Positions 34,946 to 44,521 of a DNA stretch of 64,000 nt are shown here, one piece after another (positions within the stretch are counted from its first letter, which is position 1; the number at the start of each line of letters is the position of its first letter). The position numbers and the translations under genes were made by a program. The notes beneath the pieces are model-generated. The model saw nothing but the letters and a program-made list of their open reading frames with translations, had not been told where the DNA came from and ran no database searches. Source of the stretch: Rhodopseudomonas palustris (lineage in GTDB: Bacteria > Pseudomonadota > Alphaproteobacteria > Rhizobiales > Xanthobacteraceae); contig NZ_QKQS01000023.1 in NCBI RefSeq assembly GCF_003226555.1, forward strand, positions 82,858-146,857, written 5' to 3'.

Positions 34946-36157
34946 TCAGCGCTGCGCGGTGGTCTCGAATGCGGCGAACAGCTCGCGCGCGCCGGGATTG
35001 TTGCTGTTGGCGTCCATCCGCGCATCGGTGACCGCGAGCAACTTCGCCACCGTGTTGTGGCGAATCGCCACCGGATTGCGCTCGTAGCCGGAGCGCTGGA
35101 AGAAGTTCGAGGTCGGCACGATTTCGCGCGTCTCCTGCGGCATCGTCACCATGTCGAGACCGGTGCTGTCGCCGGTGAGATTCATCATCTCCAGTTCGGC
35201 GGCGGTGAGCCGCTCGCGATAGCCCTTGCGCTGCGCGAACACCACCGAGGTCAAGAGCTTGTGGGTCTGCAGCAGCGGGCCGACGTCGACGTCCAGCACC
35301 AGCGCGTGCACGCCCCAGCCTTGCGGCGTGCGGCCGAGCTTCTCGTGCTCGCTCCATGTCCCGGGGATCGAGCGCGCGAACGCCACCATCCGTTTCACCA
35401 CCGCGATCTTGCGTTCGAGCGCGTGCCGCCGCGGCCCGGACGAGGTCGCGGCCTGCTCGTTCAGCGACTTGATGATCTGGTTGCCCTGCTCGGCCAGCAG
35501 CACCAAGGTGTTGGTCGTGAGCAGCTGATTGTAGCCGATCGCGGTCGAGATCGGCCGCGACCCGGCCCGCTTCTTGCTGAGCCCGGACTGCATGTCGTGC
35601 TCACCGTTGCCGCCGGTCTCGAACGCGTAGACCCGCACCGCCTGATCGCGGGTCAGCCCGGCTTCGCGCGCGGCACGGGCATAAGCGCGCTTGAACTCGG
35701 CCTCGCTCGACGGGCGCTGCGGCGTGAACTGATAGTACTGGGCGGCGGCACGGACGAAGTCGGCGACCACGGGAAGCGACTTGCGCTCGCGCGGCGGTTC
35801 GGTCGACGGTTCGGGATCAATCGGCCGCTTCGGCCCGGAATAGACCGGCGGCTGCACCAGCACATAATCGTCGAGCGTGATCTGCTCGCCGGTGCGGCGC
35901 TTGGCGTTGCGGATGCGGCGGCGTTCGGCGATCGCGTCCCAATAGGCACCGGCGTCGCGTTCGAATTCGGCGCGCGCGGCCTGATATTGCTGAAGCCGGT
36001 AGCGATATTCGGCGATTGCCTGCGGCGAGGCGGCCTGCGCCATCGCGTTCGCCACCGATGACGGCAGCGGCACCGCGGTTTGGGCGAGCGCGTGGGTTCC
36101 GAAAGCGAGCAGCGCTACCGGGGCGAACCGGGCGAGATGGATGATCGAATGAGCCAT
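34946..36157 (-). CDS. Exported protein with lysozyme/transglycosylase-like region
   Basis: A 403-residue protein with a signal peptide ending around HALAQ. Residues about 170-230 read AREAGLTRDQAVRVYAFETG, GNGEHDMQSG and ISTAIGYNQLL. This recalls lysozyme-fold transglycosylases, where a glutamate (in FETGG) precedes a conserved glycine-rich AxGYxQ-like motif. The N-terminal part is Pro- and Arg-rich. GAGGA lies seven bases before the ATG at 36157. A peptidoglycan-related role is inference; I cannot place it in a named family. Confidence 0.65.
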   Translation of the reverse strand: MAHSIIHLARFAPVALLAFGTHALAQTAVPLPSSVANAMAQAASPQAIAEYRYRLQQYQAARAEFERDAGAYWDAIAERRRIRNAKRRTGEQITLDDYVLVQPPVYSGPKRPIDPEPSTEPPRERKSLPVVADFVRAAAQYYQFTPQRPSSEAEFKRAYARAAREAGLTRDQAVRVYAFETGGNGEHDMQSGLSKKRAGSRPISTAIGYNQLLTTNTLVLLAEQGNQIIKSLNEQAATSSGPRRHALERKIAVVKRMVAFARSIPGTWSEHEKLGRTPQGWGVHALVLDVDVGPLLQTHKLLTSVVFAQRKGYRERLTAAELEMMNLTGDSTGLDMVTMPQETREIVPTSNFFQRSGYERNPVAIRHNTVAKLLAVTDARMDANSNNPGARELFAAFETTAQR

Positions 36158-36285
36158 GCCGCATCCTCGCCCGATAGGGTGAATGAACCGTTTCCCCACA
36201 GCTTGCGGCGCACATCACAAACTGTGAACCGGGCGATTGTTTGTTGGAGCACGCGCCCTGACGGCGAGGGAGCGCGCCGCTCCGG

Positions 36286-36912
36286 CTATTTCCAGGCGAA
36301 CACAGGCTGTTCGAGATCGGCGACGCGGGTGACGCGACCCGCCAGCACTTCGCGGAACTGATAGATCAGCGCCGCGGTCGGGGCGTGGATGAAGTCGCCG
36401 TCATAGCGGAACCGGACCACTCGGCGGTCGCTCTCCGGGATCGAGGTGAAGTCGAACGCATCCGGCGGCGCGATCTCGCCGAGGCCGACGTGATGCACCG
36501 ACGCGACTTCGTCCGGGTTCGGCACCAGCGGCCCTGCCGAAGCGGCCCACGCCACCACCGGCGTCACCAGATAGCCGGAGCGGGTCGGATAGTCGTCGAG
36601 GATGCCGAGCACGTCGCCGGCGTTCAGCGCCAGGCCGAGCTCCTCGTGCAATTCCCGCAGCGCGGTTTCAGGTGCGGTCTCGCCGGCGTCGCAGCGACCG
36701 CCGGGCAGCGCCCATTGATACGCATGCGAACGCAGCCGCGGCGAGCGCCGTGTCAGCAGGAACGCGGCACGGCCGTCGTCCGCCGCCACCAGCGCGATCG
36801 CGACCGCGGCGCGCTTCAGCCCGGCCGGCGTCAGCCCGTCGTCGTGACGCGGAAAATTCGCGCAGCGCGCGGCGATCAGGGCTCGGGTAGCGTCGTCATG
36901 CGCGTGGCTCAT
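36286..36912 (-). CDS. NUDIX hydrolase, CoA-pyrophosphatase (NudL)-like
   Basis: A 208-residue Nudix protein. The Nudix box GGRCDAGETAPETALRELHE ending EELGL is complete and would bind Mg2+. The upstream LTRRSPRLRSHAYQWALPGG matches the NudL/CoAse subgroup, which cleaves CoA and related nucleotide pyrophosphates. The start codon lies next to the divergent thioesterase transcription unit. Confidence 0.88.
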   Translation of the reverse strand: MSHAHDDATRALIAARCANFPRHDDGLTPAGLKRAAVAIALVAADDGRAAFLLTRRSPRLRSHAYQWALPGGRCDAGETAPETALRELHEELGLALNAGDVLGILDDYPTRSGYLVTPVVAWAASAGPLVPNPDEVASVHHVGLGEIAPPDAFDFTSIPESDRRVVRFRYDGDFIHAPTAALIYQFREVLAGRVTRVADLEQPVFAWK

Positions 36913-36991
36913 GGTTCTTGACTACACTGCGCGCCTGACCGAGGAAACCGTTGCCGCCGCGCAAGGCTCTGCGGCGACGGAGAGGCGATCG

Positions 36992-37417
36992 ATGACCGAG
37001 ACCACCACTGCCCGCAGCATGAAGGCCGACGGCTGGAGCGTGATCCACGACGACGGCTTCATCGATCTGGTCGGGCCGCTGTGGCATCGCTGCGTCGACG
37101 GCACCAACGAATACGCGATTGCGACCGCGGCCAAGCACCGCAACAAGCGCGGCCTGGTGCAGGGCGGGCTGATGATGACGCTGGCGGACCGCACTTCGGG
37201 GATCGCGGCGCGCGATCAGTCCGGCGCGCCGCATCTAGCCACGGTGCAGATGGACACGCATTTCGTCGACGCCGCCGAGATCGGCGAGGTGCTGATCTCG
37301 CGGCCGCGGGTGGTGCGATCGACGCGCAGCCTGATCTTCACCTCGACCGAAATCAGCGTCGACCGCCGCTGCATCATCCTGGCGCACGGCGTGTTCAAGA
37401 TCGTGCGGCCGCGCTGA
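36992..37417 (+). CDS. PaaI-type hotdog-fold thioesterase
   Basis: A 141-residue hotdog-fold protein with NKRGLVQGGLMMTLADRTSG, where the G-G and Asp positions fit the PaaI thioesterase family, and ATVQMDTHFVDAAEIGE. Such enzymes hydrolyse aryl- or acyl-CoA thioesters. GGAGAGG lies six bases before the ATG at 36992. Substrate unknown. It converges with the HAD phosphatase gene after 15 bases. Confidence 0.85.
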   Translation: MTETTTARSMKADGWSVIHDDGFIDLVGPLWHRCVDGTNEYAIATAAKHRNKRGLVQGGLMMTLADRTSGIAARDQSGAPHLATVQMDTHFVDAAEIGEVLISRPRVVRSTRSLIFTSTEISVDRRCIILAHGVFKIVRPR

Positions 37418-37432
37418 CGGCCACGCCGCAGC

Positions 37433-38179
37433 TCAGGCCGCGCGGCACCACCGCGCCAGCGCGTCCAGCGTCACCAGGGAATCGCCCGCGCCGGCGCCGG
37501 CCAGATGCCGATACGGCGCGTCCGGCTCGCCGAGATCGCTCAGCACCGCCAGCGCGCCGGGGAAGTCATCACCTTCGGTGTAAAGCCCCGGGGTGACGAT
37601 GGTGGGCAGCCCGGCGGCGCGCGCCGCGCGCACCCCGTTGGTGGAATCCTCGAACGCGACGCAAGCGGCCGCCGGCAGCTTCAGCGCGTCGAGCACGTAG
37701 AGATAGATGTCCGGCGCCGGCTTCTTGGCAGGCACCACGTCCCCCGCCCCGACCACATCGAACAGCGCCATCGCGTCCGGCCCGAGCGAGGACTCGAGCA
37801 GCGCCTCGACATTCGGCAGGCTGGTGGTGGTGGCGATGCCGAGCTTCACCCCCGCCGCCTTCGCCTCGCGGATCAGCCGCGCCACGCCCGGGCGCAGCGC
37901 CGCGCCGGCAGCGACCAGCGCGGTGTATCGGTCGGTCTTGGCCCGATGCAGCTCCGGGATGCGATCGGCCGCGCGTTCGGCGCCCTCGGGGCTGGACCTA
38001 AGGAAATGCGCGATCCGCTCCTTGCCGCCGGTGACGTCGAGCAGCTTGCGATACAGCGCCGCATCCCAATGCCACGGCAGCTGTTCCGCCGCGAAGGTCG
38101 CATTGAAGGCCTGACGGTGCAGTTCTTCGGTCTCGGCAAGCGTGCCATCGACGTCGAAAATCAGAGCGGAAGGTAACAT
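37433..38179 (-). CDS. HAD-family phosphatase, CbbY-like
   Basis: A 248-residue HAD hydrolase with motif I DVDGTLAETEELHRQAFN, motif II in GIATTTSL, and motif III/IV AFEDSTNGVRAARAAGL. The EELHRQAFN helix and TGGKERI segment match CbbY, which removes the Rubisco inhibitor xylulose-1,5-bisphosphate. No Calvin-cycle genes are adjacent, so the identity is a family match only. Confidence 0.85.
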   Translation of the reverse strand: MLPSALIFDVDGTLAETEELHRQAFNATFAAEQLPWHWDAALYRKLLDVTGGKERIAHFLRSSPEGAERAADRIPELHRAKTDRYTALVAAGAALRPGVARLIREAKAAGVKLGIATTTSLPNVEALLESSLGPDAMALFDVVGAGDVVPAKKPAPDIYLYVLDALKLPAAACVAFEDSTNGVRAARAAGLPTIVTPGLYTEGDDFPGALAVLSDLGEPDAPYRHLAGAGAGDSLVTLDALARWCRAA

Positions 38180-38236
38180 AAAACCGACTTACTCCATCTC
38201 TGTGCCGATCGGCCGAGAAGTGAACAAAAAACGGAC

Positions 38237-38265
38237 CTGACAATGACTTAGGCAAGGTGTAAAGT
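38237..38265 (+). promoter_or_regulatory. Sigma70-type promoter of the zinc-ribbon gene
   Basis: CTGACA (38237-38242) and TAAAGT (38260-38265) are separated by 17 bases and place the transcription start near 38272, 22 bases before the ATG at 38294. The -10 element lies inside the 18-bp palindrome. Confidence 0.6.
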
Positions 38266-38275
38266 AAACTTTACA
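38258..38275 (+). promoter_or_regulatory. 18-bp palindromic operator, TGTAAAGT-AA-ACTTTACA
   Basis: Two perfect eight-base arms separated by AA, overlapping the -10 element and probable transcription start of the 50-residue zinc-ribbon gene. Its TGT-N12-ACA frame is that of PpsR/CrtJ sites in phototrophic alphaproteobacteria, though other regulators could bind such a palindrome. Confidence 0.7.
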
Positions 38276-38293
38276 ACACCATCAAGTGTACTG

Positions 38294-38446
38294 ATGTCAG
38301 ATCTCGAACAGGACTACTCCGCCCTGCGCAAATGCGAGAAGTGCGGCGGCGAGATGAAGCTGATCGGCCGGTTGCCGCGACGGCTGCAACATCCCGCGCG
38401 CACCGTATTCCGCTGCGCTGCCTGCGACAATGTCGTCCAGGAGTAG
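38294..38446 (+). CDS. 50-residue zinc-ribbon protein
   Basis: A short frame starting MSDLEQDYSALRKCEKCGGE, with a second pair in FRCAACDN. The CxxC-x25-CxxC spacing fits a small zinc ribbon. The protein is too short for a catalytic domain and may be a regulator or metal-binding adaptor. Expression seems tightly controlled: a palindromic operator covers its promoter. Shine-Dalgarno is weak. Confidence 0.75.
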   Translation: MSDLEQDYSALRKCEKCGGEMKLIGRLPRRLQHPARTVFRCAACDNVVQE

Positions 38447-38502
38447 GCATCCCGCCTGCCTGGCCGCGGGCATCGCTGCGTATGCGACGCTTTTGACGCC
38501 TT

Positions 38503-38880
38503 TCACCCCCGCCAAGCCAGAGCATCCTGCATCAGCCGCTGCAATTGCTGGCCGGTAAACGGCTTGGCCAGACAGTAGACGCCATTTTGCGGCGTCATGC
38601 CCTCGCGCTCCAGCATCGTCGCATCGAATTCGGGCAGGCGACCGCTGATCACAATGATCGGCAGATCGGGCTTGGCGGCCCGCACCGCGGCGAGCACGGT
38701 CATGCCCTGCACCTTGGGCAGGCTGAGGTCGATCAGTGCGATAGCCGGTGTGCTCTGGGACAGAAGATCGAGCGCCGCCGAGCCGTTATCGCACAACGTC
38801 ACGCGATGACCGGCTTTTCCCAACGACAGATTCAGCACGGTACGGACCGCAGGCTCGTCGTCGACGACCAGCACCTCCAT
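38503..38880 (-). CDS. Single-domain response regulator
   Basis: A 125-residue receiver with DDE (residues 7-9), phosphoacceptor Asp in IALIDLSLPKVQG, Ser in IVISGR and Lys in CLAKPF, all in the normal places. AAGAGG lies five bases before the ATG at 38880. There is no output domain and no adjacent kinase; it may be a shared phosphorelay component. Confidence 0.9.
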   Translation of the reverse strand: MEVLVVDDEPAVRTVLNLSLGKAGHRVTLCDNGSAALDLLSQSTPAIALIDLSLPKVQGMTVLAAVRAAKPDLPIIVISGRLPEFDATMLEREGMTPQNGVYCLAKPFTGQQLQRLMQDALAWRG

Positions 38881-39046
38881 CACCACCTCTTGGCAGGCGT
38901 AAGGACCGTGAGCGCCGCGACGCGGAACAAAGACCGGCTGTGACGGTGTCAGACTGCCGCAGTTTACGAAACCAGCGCAACTGGTAGCGCTACGAGCGCC
39001 GGAGAGCGGCGCCCGCCTGTCGCACGCCCCTGTGAGGGCAAGCTGG

Positions 39047-40006
39047 TTACAGCGAAACCTCCATCAGGTCGCGGGCGACCACGAGCGAGCCGTTGTAGTG
39101 CTTCCTGACGTCCTGCATCCACATCTCGTCGGTGATGGTGTCGATGTCGCCCGGCACCAGATGCGTCATCACCAGCTTCTTGACCTTGGCGGCGGCGGCG
39201 AGCTTGCCGAGATCTTCGGTGGTGGTGTGTGACGCCAGCAGATGTTCCTTCAGCGTCGAGGCATTCTTGATCCGCGCCGCCAGCGCGTCGACGCCGGGCA
39301 CGTACAGCGCTTCATGGATCAAGAGATCGGCGCCTTCGGCGAATTTCGCGATCTCCGGATTGTAGGCGGAGTCGCAGACATAGACGATGACGCCCTTCGG
39401 GGTCTCGAACTTGTAGGCGTAGTTGCGCTCCAGGATCGGCGGATGCGGGGTGCGCAGCGCGGTGACCTTGACCTTGTCGGTCGCCATCACCGGACCGGAC
39501 TCGGTGATCTCCTTGACCACCAGGAATTTGCGCGGATCGGGCTTGCCCTCGTCGGGCATCCGGATCTCGATATCGTCCTTCATCGACTGCCAGAACGCCT
39601 TCGCCAGCCCGTCGAGACCGACCGGCCCGAATGCGTCGATCGGGTGATTGAGCCCGGCCGACCACGCGCCATAGACCATGTTGCCGAATTCGAGCACGTG
39701 GTCGGAATGCATGTGGGTGACGAACACATAGCGCAGGCTCGGCAGCGCCACCTTGGCTTCGACCAGCCGCCGCGCGACGCCGTAGCCGCAATCGATCACG
39801 AACGGAACGCCGTCGACCAGAAGCACGTTGGCCGGATTGGAGCGGCCGGTGCCGATCCGCGGCCCACCTTTGGTGCCGAGGAAGATCCACTTCACGCCCT
39901 CGCCGCCACCCTGCTGCGCCGCCGCAGCCGCGCTCTTCAGGCCGAGCGCGCCGGCGACCCCGCCAGCCAGAGACAAGTGTAGAAGCGTGCGCCGATCGAT
40001 GGCCAT
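39047..40006 (-). CDS. MBL-fold metallo-hydrolase, Tat-exported
   Basis: A 319-residue metallo-beta-lactamase-fold protein with a Tat signal (IDRRTLLHLSLAGGVAG). The metal motif THMHSDHVLE is intact, VCDSAYNP supplies the bridging Asp, and VMTHLVPGD a late His. AAGGA lies seven bases before the ATG at 40006. The pattern resembles arylsulfatase- or RNase Z-like hydrolases; periplasmic location argues against an RNA substrate. Substrate unknown. Confidence 0.88.
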   Translation of the reverse strand: MAIDRRTLLHLSLAGGVAGALGLKSAAAAAQQGGGEGVKWIFLGTKGGPRIGTGRSNPANVLLVDGVPFVIDCGYGVARRLVEAKVALPSLRYVFVTHMHSDHVLEFGNMVYGAWSAGLNHPIDAFGPVGLDGLAKAFWQSMKDDIEIRMPDEGKPDPRKFLVVKEITESGPVMATDKVKVTALRTPHPPILERNYAYKFETPKGVIVYVCDSAYNPEIAKFAEGADLLIHEALYVPGVDALAARIKNASTLKEHLLASHTTTEDLGKLAAAAKVKKLVMTHLVPGDIDTITDEMWMQDVRKHYNGSLVVARDLMEVSL

Positions 40007-40092
40007 CGCTGATCCTTTCAAGGGTGAGAGACAGAGAAAGATTAGACCGAGACAGCGCCCATCAGAACAGGGCGCGCTCGCTGCGCTCCGGA

Positions 40093-42174
40093 CTACGCTG
40101 CACGGACATTGCCGAGGAATTCCGAAATCCGCATCGTCAAGTCGTTGCTGCGCGACGACAGGTCTCCGGCCTTGGCGATCATCCGCATCGCGGCCGCCTC
40201 CGCTTCGGCCATCGCCGTCGACACCGCACCGACATTGGCGGACACGTCCTTGGTACCAGCCGCGGCCTGCTGGGCGTTGTCGGCGATCTCGCCGGTCGAC
40301 TGACGCTGCTGGGTCACCGACGCCGAGATGTCGCCGGTCACCGCATCGACCCGGTCGATGGTTGCACCGATCACCTTGATGACTTCGACCACCGCCGCGG
40401 TTTCGCTTTCGACGCTGGCGATCTGCTCGGCGATCTCCTCGGTCGCCTTGGCGGTTTGTGTCGCCAGAGTCTTCACTTCGTTGGCGACCACGGCGAAACC
40501 GCGGCCGGCTTCGCCGGCGCGCGCGGCCTCGATCGTGGCGTTGAGCGCCAAGAGGTTGGTCTGGCTGGCGATACCCTGGATGAACTTGATGATCGCGCCG
40601 ATCTTCTCGACCGCACCGTTGAGTCCGTCGATCCGGGTGTTAGCATCGGCGACCTCGCGCACCGCCTCCGCCGCAATGCCGGCACAGACTTCGAGCCGTT
40701 CGGCCACATTGGCGATCGCGACGCTCATTTCCTCAGCGCCGCTGGCGATGGTGGCGACGTTGACCGACGCCTCCTCGGCGCCAGCGGCGACGCTGGTCGC
40801 CTGGGTCGCGGCGCCGGACGCCAACCGCGAGCAGAACTCCGCATCCTCGCGCATCGCCTGGCCGGCGACGGTGACGCCCTGGATCGCCTCGTGGCTGGCG
40901 GCGTCGAACGCCCGCGTGAGCTCCTCGATCCGCTCGGCCCGGGCTTCACGGGCGCGGCGTTCGGCGGCGGTCTCGTTCTCCAGTTCGGCGGCGGCGATGG
41001 CGTTGAGGCGCAACGTCTCGAGCGCCGCCGCGATCTCGCCGATCTCGTCGCTGCGGTGACGCCCCGGGACATCGACGGCACGGTCGCCGTCGGCCAACCG
41101 CGAGATCACCGCGGTCATCGCCATCAGCGGGCGGACCACGCGCCGGTCGAACACGATCACGACGCCGACCACCAGGGCCAGAACCAGTACCAGGCCGGCA
41201 CACACCGCACCGAGCCGGATCAGCGCTGTGTCGCGCTCGTGCTCCGCGACCTCGGTCGCCTGGGCCAGCGCGACGTCGCGGATCGGCATCACCGCCTTGG
41301 CGGGTTCGACCAGACGCCTCAGCACCTCCTGGAACGACACGCCGTAATCGCCGCTGGTGAGCCCCTTCGCAGTCATCTCGGCGATGAAGCTGTCGGCCTT
41401 GCCGAAAAACTCGCGCTCGGCCGCCTGAACCGCGGCCTTCAGCGCCGGCATCTCGCCATATTGCGAGGCGGTCGCCTGCAGCCTATTCCAGGCGTGGCGG
41501 ATCTCGCCGGTCAGCGCCGACGATTGCTCGATGTCGGCGATCGTCAGCTTCTTGGCGTTGCCGGCGGCGCGGGTGAAGTAACCGGCGCGGCGGCCGGCGG
41601 AGTCGCGCATATCCCAGGCGAGCCGCGCCACTTCGATCAGACTGCCGACATTGTCCTGCGCGATGGCCGCGGAACGCTCGAGCGGATTGGCAATGTCATT
41701 GAGCTGGGAAGTCAGCGCCAGCATCTGCGGCACGTAGTCCCTGATCAGCGCGGGGTCACGCTCGGCGCGCGGCAACCGGTAGGCGGCGTCGAGCCTTCCG
41801 TAGAGCACGGTGAGCCCTTGATCGACGCGATTGAGCGAGCCAAGCGCGCGGTCACGCTCGCCGTATTGCGCGGCGGTGATCGCGGCACGCGTCTTGGTCA
41901 GCACCTGAGCCAGCACCTCGCGGGTGCGAGCGATGCCGGCGAGCGCTGCGTCGTTCGCGGGTGCATCGGCAATCAGCGCGGCGTTCTGCGGGCCGCGACT
42001 GACGGACGCCTGCTCGGTCGCCTGCAACAGCGCCGTCATCGCCGTGGCGAGCCGCGCGGCTTCGTTGGCATTTTGATAGTCGCGCCAGCTCTGGACGACG
42101 AAGATCGCAGCCGCTGCCGCAATGACGATTGTCATTGCGGCGACACACATCATGAAAAGAGCACGTACGCGCAT
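40093..42174 (-). CDS. Methyl-accepting chemotaxis protein
   Basis: A 693-residue chemoreceptor: TM1 at about residues 7-28, a periplasmic helical sensor domain of about 290 residues, TM2 at about 318-340, HAMP (about 340-395) and a cytoplasmic signalling domain with the hairpin tip [20 protein letters not shown] and [12 protein letters not shown]. It lacks the NWETF-type C-terminal tether. The gene lies downstream of a membrane histidine kinase gene. Confidence 0.95.
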   Translation of the reverse strand: MRVRALFMMCVAAMTIVIAAAAAIFVVQSWRDYQNANEAARLATAMTALLQATEQASVSRGPQNAALIADAPANDAALAGIARTREVLAQVLTKTRAAITAAQYGERDRALGSLNRVDQGLTVLYGRLDAAYRLPRAERDPALIRDYVPQMLALTSQLNDIANPLERSAAIAQDNVGSLIEVARLAWDMRDSAGRRAGYFTRAAGNAKKLTIADIEQSSALTGEIRHAWNRLQATASQYGEMPALKAAVQAAEREFFGKADSFIAEMTAKGLTSGDYGVSFQEVLRRLVEPAKAVMPIRDVALAQATEVAEHERDTALIRLGAVCAGLVLVLALVVGVVIVFDRRVVRPLMAMTAVISRLADGDRAVDVPGRHRSDEIGEIAAALETLRLNAIAAAELENETAAERRAREARAERIEELTRAFDAASHEAIQGVTVAGQAMREDAEFCSRLASGAATQATSVAAGAEEASVNVATIASGAEEMSVAIANVAERLEVCAGIAAEAVREVADANTRIDGLNGAVEKIGAIIKFIQGIASQTNLLALNATIEAARAGEAGRGFAVVANEVKTLATQTAKATEEIAEQIASVESETAAVVEVIKVIGATIDRVDAVTGDISASVTQQRQSTGEIADNAQQAAAGTKDVSANVGAVSTAMAEAEAAAMRMIAKAGDLSSRSNDLTMRISEFLGNVRAA

Positions 42175-42476
42175 GAAGCCCCCGTTCGCTGCGAGGCATT
42201 CGTACTGGTACGAGTTAAAGTTCGGATAAGTCGGCGTTCCAGAATGTCAGAACTTGTCGTGACATTGCGGTGACGCGCTTGATACGCGCCATGCAGACAT
42301 GGCGCGGCGTTGCGCAATTGCCCGGACGGACGCAACAATCGATCGATCCAGCGCCTTGCGGCCTCGCATCATGCTCATCACGCAGGCAATCGGCGGCGTT
42401 TCAACTCGTCGCCGCGCGTCGTCTTCCGAAAATGCAGCCCCGCTATGCGACGCTACGAACTTGCTCATCATGACGA
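42175..42476. other. Intergenic region upstream of the chemoreceptor gene
   Basis: About 300 bases without a supported gene. It should contain the promoter of the chemoreceptor gene on the minus strand. I see no terminator, operator palindrome or repeat-family copy that I would name. Confidence 0.5.
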
Positions 42477-43955
42477 CTACGCAATCGGCAGATCGATCCG
42501 AAACGCGGCGCCGCGCTCGCGGCCGATCAGCTCGATCTTGCCGCCGAGCGTCGAGACCACAAGGTTGAAGGCGATGTGCAGGCCGAGGCCGATGCTGCCG
42601 CCGTCGCGCTTGGTCGTGAAGAACGGATCGAAGATCCGTTCGGCGACTTCGTCCGGGATGCCGACGCCGTCGTCCGCCAGCGTGATCCGAACCCGGTCCG
42701 GCGCGATCCGCGCGGCCTCGACGTGCAGCACGCCCTCGGCGTCGCCCGGGTAAGCGTGGATCGCGGAATTGAAGGCGAGGATGCCGAGCACCTGACCGAG
42801 CGCACCTGGGCGGCTGATCAACGTGATCCCCTCCGGCACGTTCAGCTCGACCGTGAGGCCGCGGCGCGACAGCAGCGGCCTCAGCTTTTCGAAGCTGGCG
42901 GACAGCCATCCGCGCAGCTCGAAAGCCTCTCGTTGCTCGTTGGCCTGATCGACCGCCACCTGCTTGAAGGCGTGGATCATCTCGGAGGCGCGCAGCAGGT
43001 TCTGCTGCGTCATTTGCAGCCCTTCGTCGAGCCGGCCGATGCCGCGGGTCAGATCGGAGCGACGCACCGCGCCGCCTTCCAGCGCGCGGGCAAGGCCGCG
43101 GACGTCGGCCTGCATCGCGCTCGAGGTCGTCAGCGCCAGCCCGATCGGCGTGCTGACCTCGTGGCCAACGCCGGCGACGAGTTGTCCCAGCGCCGCGAGT
43201 TTTTCAGCCTGCACCAGATGCGCCTGGGTGGCGCGTAGCTCACGCAACGAGGCTTCCGACCGCGCGGTCTCGCGCTGCAGCGCCTCGGTCGTCGCAAACT
43301 GCCGGCGCGCCCGATGTTCGCGGGCGCCGACCGCGTACAGCGACAGAAGATATGAATTGCCGATCAGGAAATGGTTGATGAAGCCGAGCCCGGGCGACAT
43401 TTCCGGCGCCAACCGCTCGGCGAAAGCGAAGGCGAGCCAAGTGGTCACGCAGAAGATCAGCAGCGAGCCGATCCGCAGCGGCAGCATGGTCGAGACGAAC
43501 AGGATGACGATGATCATCCCGGCGGACGCGTAGGTGAAGCCGGACGGCAGCACCAGATATACCGACGGCAGCACGCAGCCCGGAATCACGCAGTAGAGCA
43601 GCAGGATGGTCTCGGCCCAGCGCCGCACCGCCCCGAGCAGCAGCGTCAGCGGCAACAGCACCAACACCGCCGTGCCGCCCCGGATCCCCAGCGTGATCGG
43701 CACGACCTCAGGGTACAGCATCCAGTCCCAGAAGGTGTAGCCCGCATAGGTCAGCGCGCCGAGCAGCATCGCCGCCTGGGTCCAGCCGATCTGGGACCGG
43801 ACGTAGCTGTCGACAAAGCGGCGCTCTTCCGCTGGATCGTCGAAGCGCAGCCCGGCGGTCTTCAACAGATCGTGGAGCCACTGACGGCGCGGCGCCGCCG
43901 CGGTCGCGGCGGGGAGCGACGCAGCACGGCTGTCGGATCGTTCGCTCGATGACAT
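42477..43955 (-). CDS. Membrane sensor histidine kinase
   Basis: A 492-residue kinase with about six N-terminal membrane helices (about residues 55-210), a short coiled region, a HisKA-type phosphotransfer motif GVGHEVSTPIGLALT near residue 265, and a HATPase domain with ILAFNSAIHAYPGD, ADDGVGIPDEV and SIGLGLHI. The N-box Asn is shifted to FNSAIHA. No response regulator gene adjoins, so it is an orphan kinase. The ATG at 43955 lacks a clear Shine-Dalgarno. Confidence 0.85.
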   Translation of the reverse strand: MSSSERSDSRAASLPAATAAAPRRQWLHDLLKTAGLRFDDPAEERRFVDSYVRSQIGWTQAAMLLGALTYAGYTFWDWMLYPEVVPITLGIRGGTAVLVLLPLTLLLGAVRRWAETILLLYCVIPGCVLPSVYLVLPSGFTYASAGMIIVILFVSTMLPLRIGSLLIFCVTTWLAFAFAERLAPEMSPGLGFINHFLIGNSYLLSLYAVGAREHRARRQFATTEALQRETARSEASLRELRATQAHLVQAEKLAALGQLVAGVGHEVSTPIGLALTTSSAMQADVRGLARALEGGAVRRSDLTRGIGRLDEGLQMTQQNLLRASEMIHAFKQVAVDQANEQREAFELRGWLSASFEKLRPLLSRRGLTVELNVPEGITLISRPGALGQVLGILAFNSAIHAYPGDAEGVLHVEAARIAPDRVRITLADDGVGIPDEVAERIFDPFFTTKRDGGSIGLGLHIAFNLVVSTLGGKIELIGRERGAAFRIDLPIA

Positions 43956-44127
43956 CAAGGATGCACAACGGAACCGCCGTCCACCGACGGCACACGGCGA
44001 CCCGCGCGAAGCCGCCAAACATCACGCTCCGCGCGCTCGTCTCAGCGGTATCATCCTGCACAAGGCCAATGCAAGCAAACGGACCGGTGGAGGGCTGTGC
44101 GGGGGGAGCCGAGGCTTAAAGGGGAGA

Positions 44128-44203
44128 TGGTGCCCAGGGGCGGGATCGAACCACCGACACTGCGATTTTCAGTCGCATGCTCTACCAACTGAGCTACCTG
44201 GGC
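44128..44203 (-). tRNA. tRNA-Phe (GAA)
   Basis: A 76-base cloverleaf on the minus strand with acceptor stem GCCCAGG/CCTGGGC, D-loop AGCTCAGTTGGTAGAGC, anticodon loop CTGAAAA (anticodon GAA), TTCGATCC T-loop and an encoded CCA. It lies between yacG and the histidine kinase gene. Confidence 0.97.
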
Positions 44204-44211
44204 GTCGTCCG

Positions 44212-44228
44212 CCCGGTTCGAAACCGGG
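44212..44228. repeat. Short perfect inverted repeat before tRNA-Phe
   Basis: CCCGGTT (44212-44218) and AACCGGG (44222-44228) flank a three-base loop, nine bases upstream of the tRNA-Phe 5' end. There is no T run. It could end yacG transcription or aid tRNA processing. Confidence 0.45.
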
Positions 44229-44338
44229 GGAGCGCCGGGTTATAGTCAGACACGGCGGCCCTGTCCACCCGTCGGGACGGTCTTTTGCCGGGGAAAAATT
44301 CACCGGATCGTCGCACAGCCGCCGCCCGGAATTCCGGC

Positions 44339-44521
44339 TCAGTCCTCTTCGTCGTCGGCGGGCCGGCCGGGAATGGCGTAGGAGCCGGACAGCCAGCGAT
44401 TGAGGTCGACGTCGCGGCAGCGCTCGCTGCAGAACGGGCGCGATTCGGCGGTCGCCGGCTTGCCGCACACCGGGCAGGGTTTGGCGCCGCGCTGTTTCGG
44501 CTGTGCCGGTTCAGCCGGCAT
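44339..44521 (-). CDS. yacG: DNA gyrase inhibitor YacG
   Basis: A 60-residue zinc-binding protein with CPVCGK and a second cysteine pair in [13 protein letters not shown], followed by [10 protein letters not shown], the standard YacG pattern. In E. coli YacG binds GyrB and blocks DNA binding. The start overlaps the end of maf by 11 bases; the maf-yacG order is common in alphaproteobacteria. Confidence 0.93.
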   Translation of the reverse strand: MPAEPAQPKQRGAKPCPVCGKPATAESRPFCSERCRDVDLNRWLSGSYAIPGRPADDEED

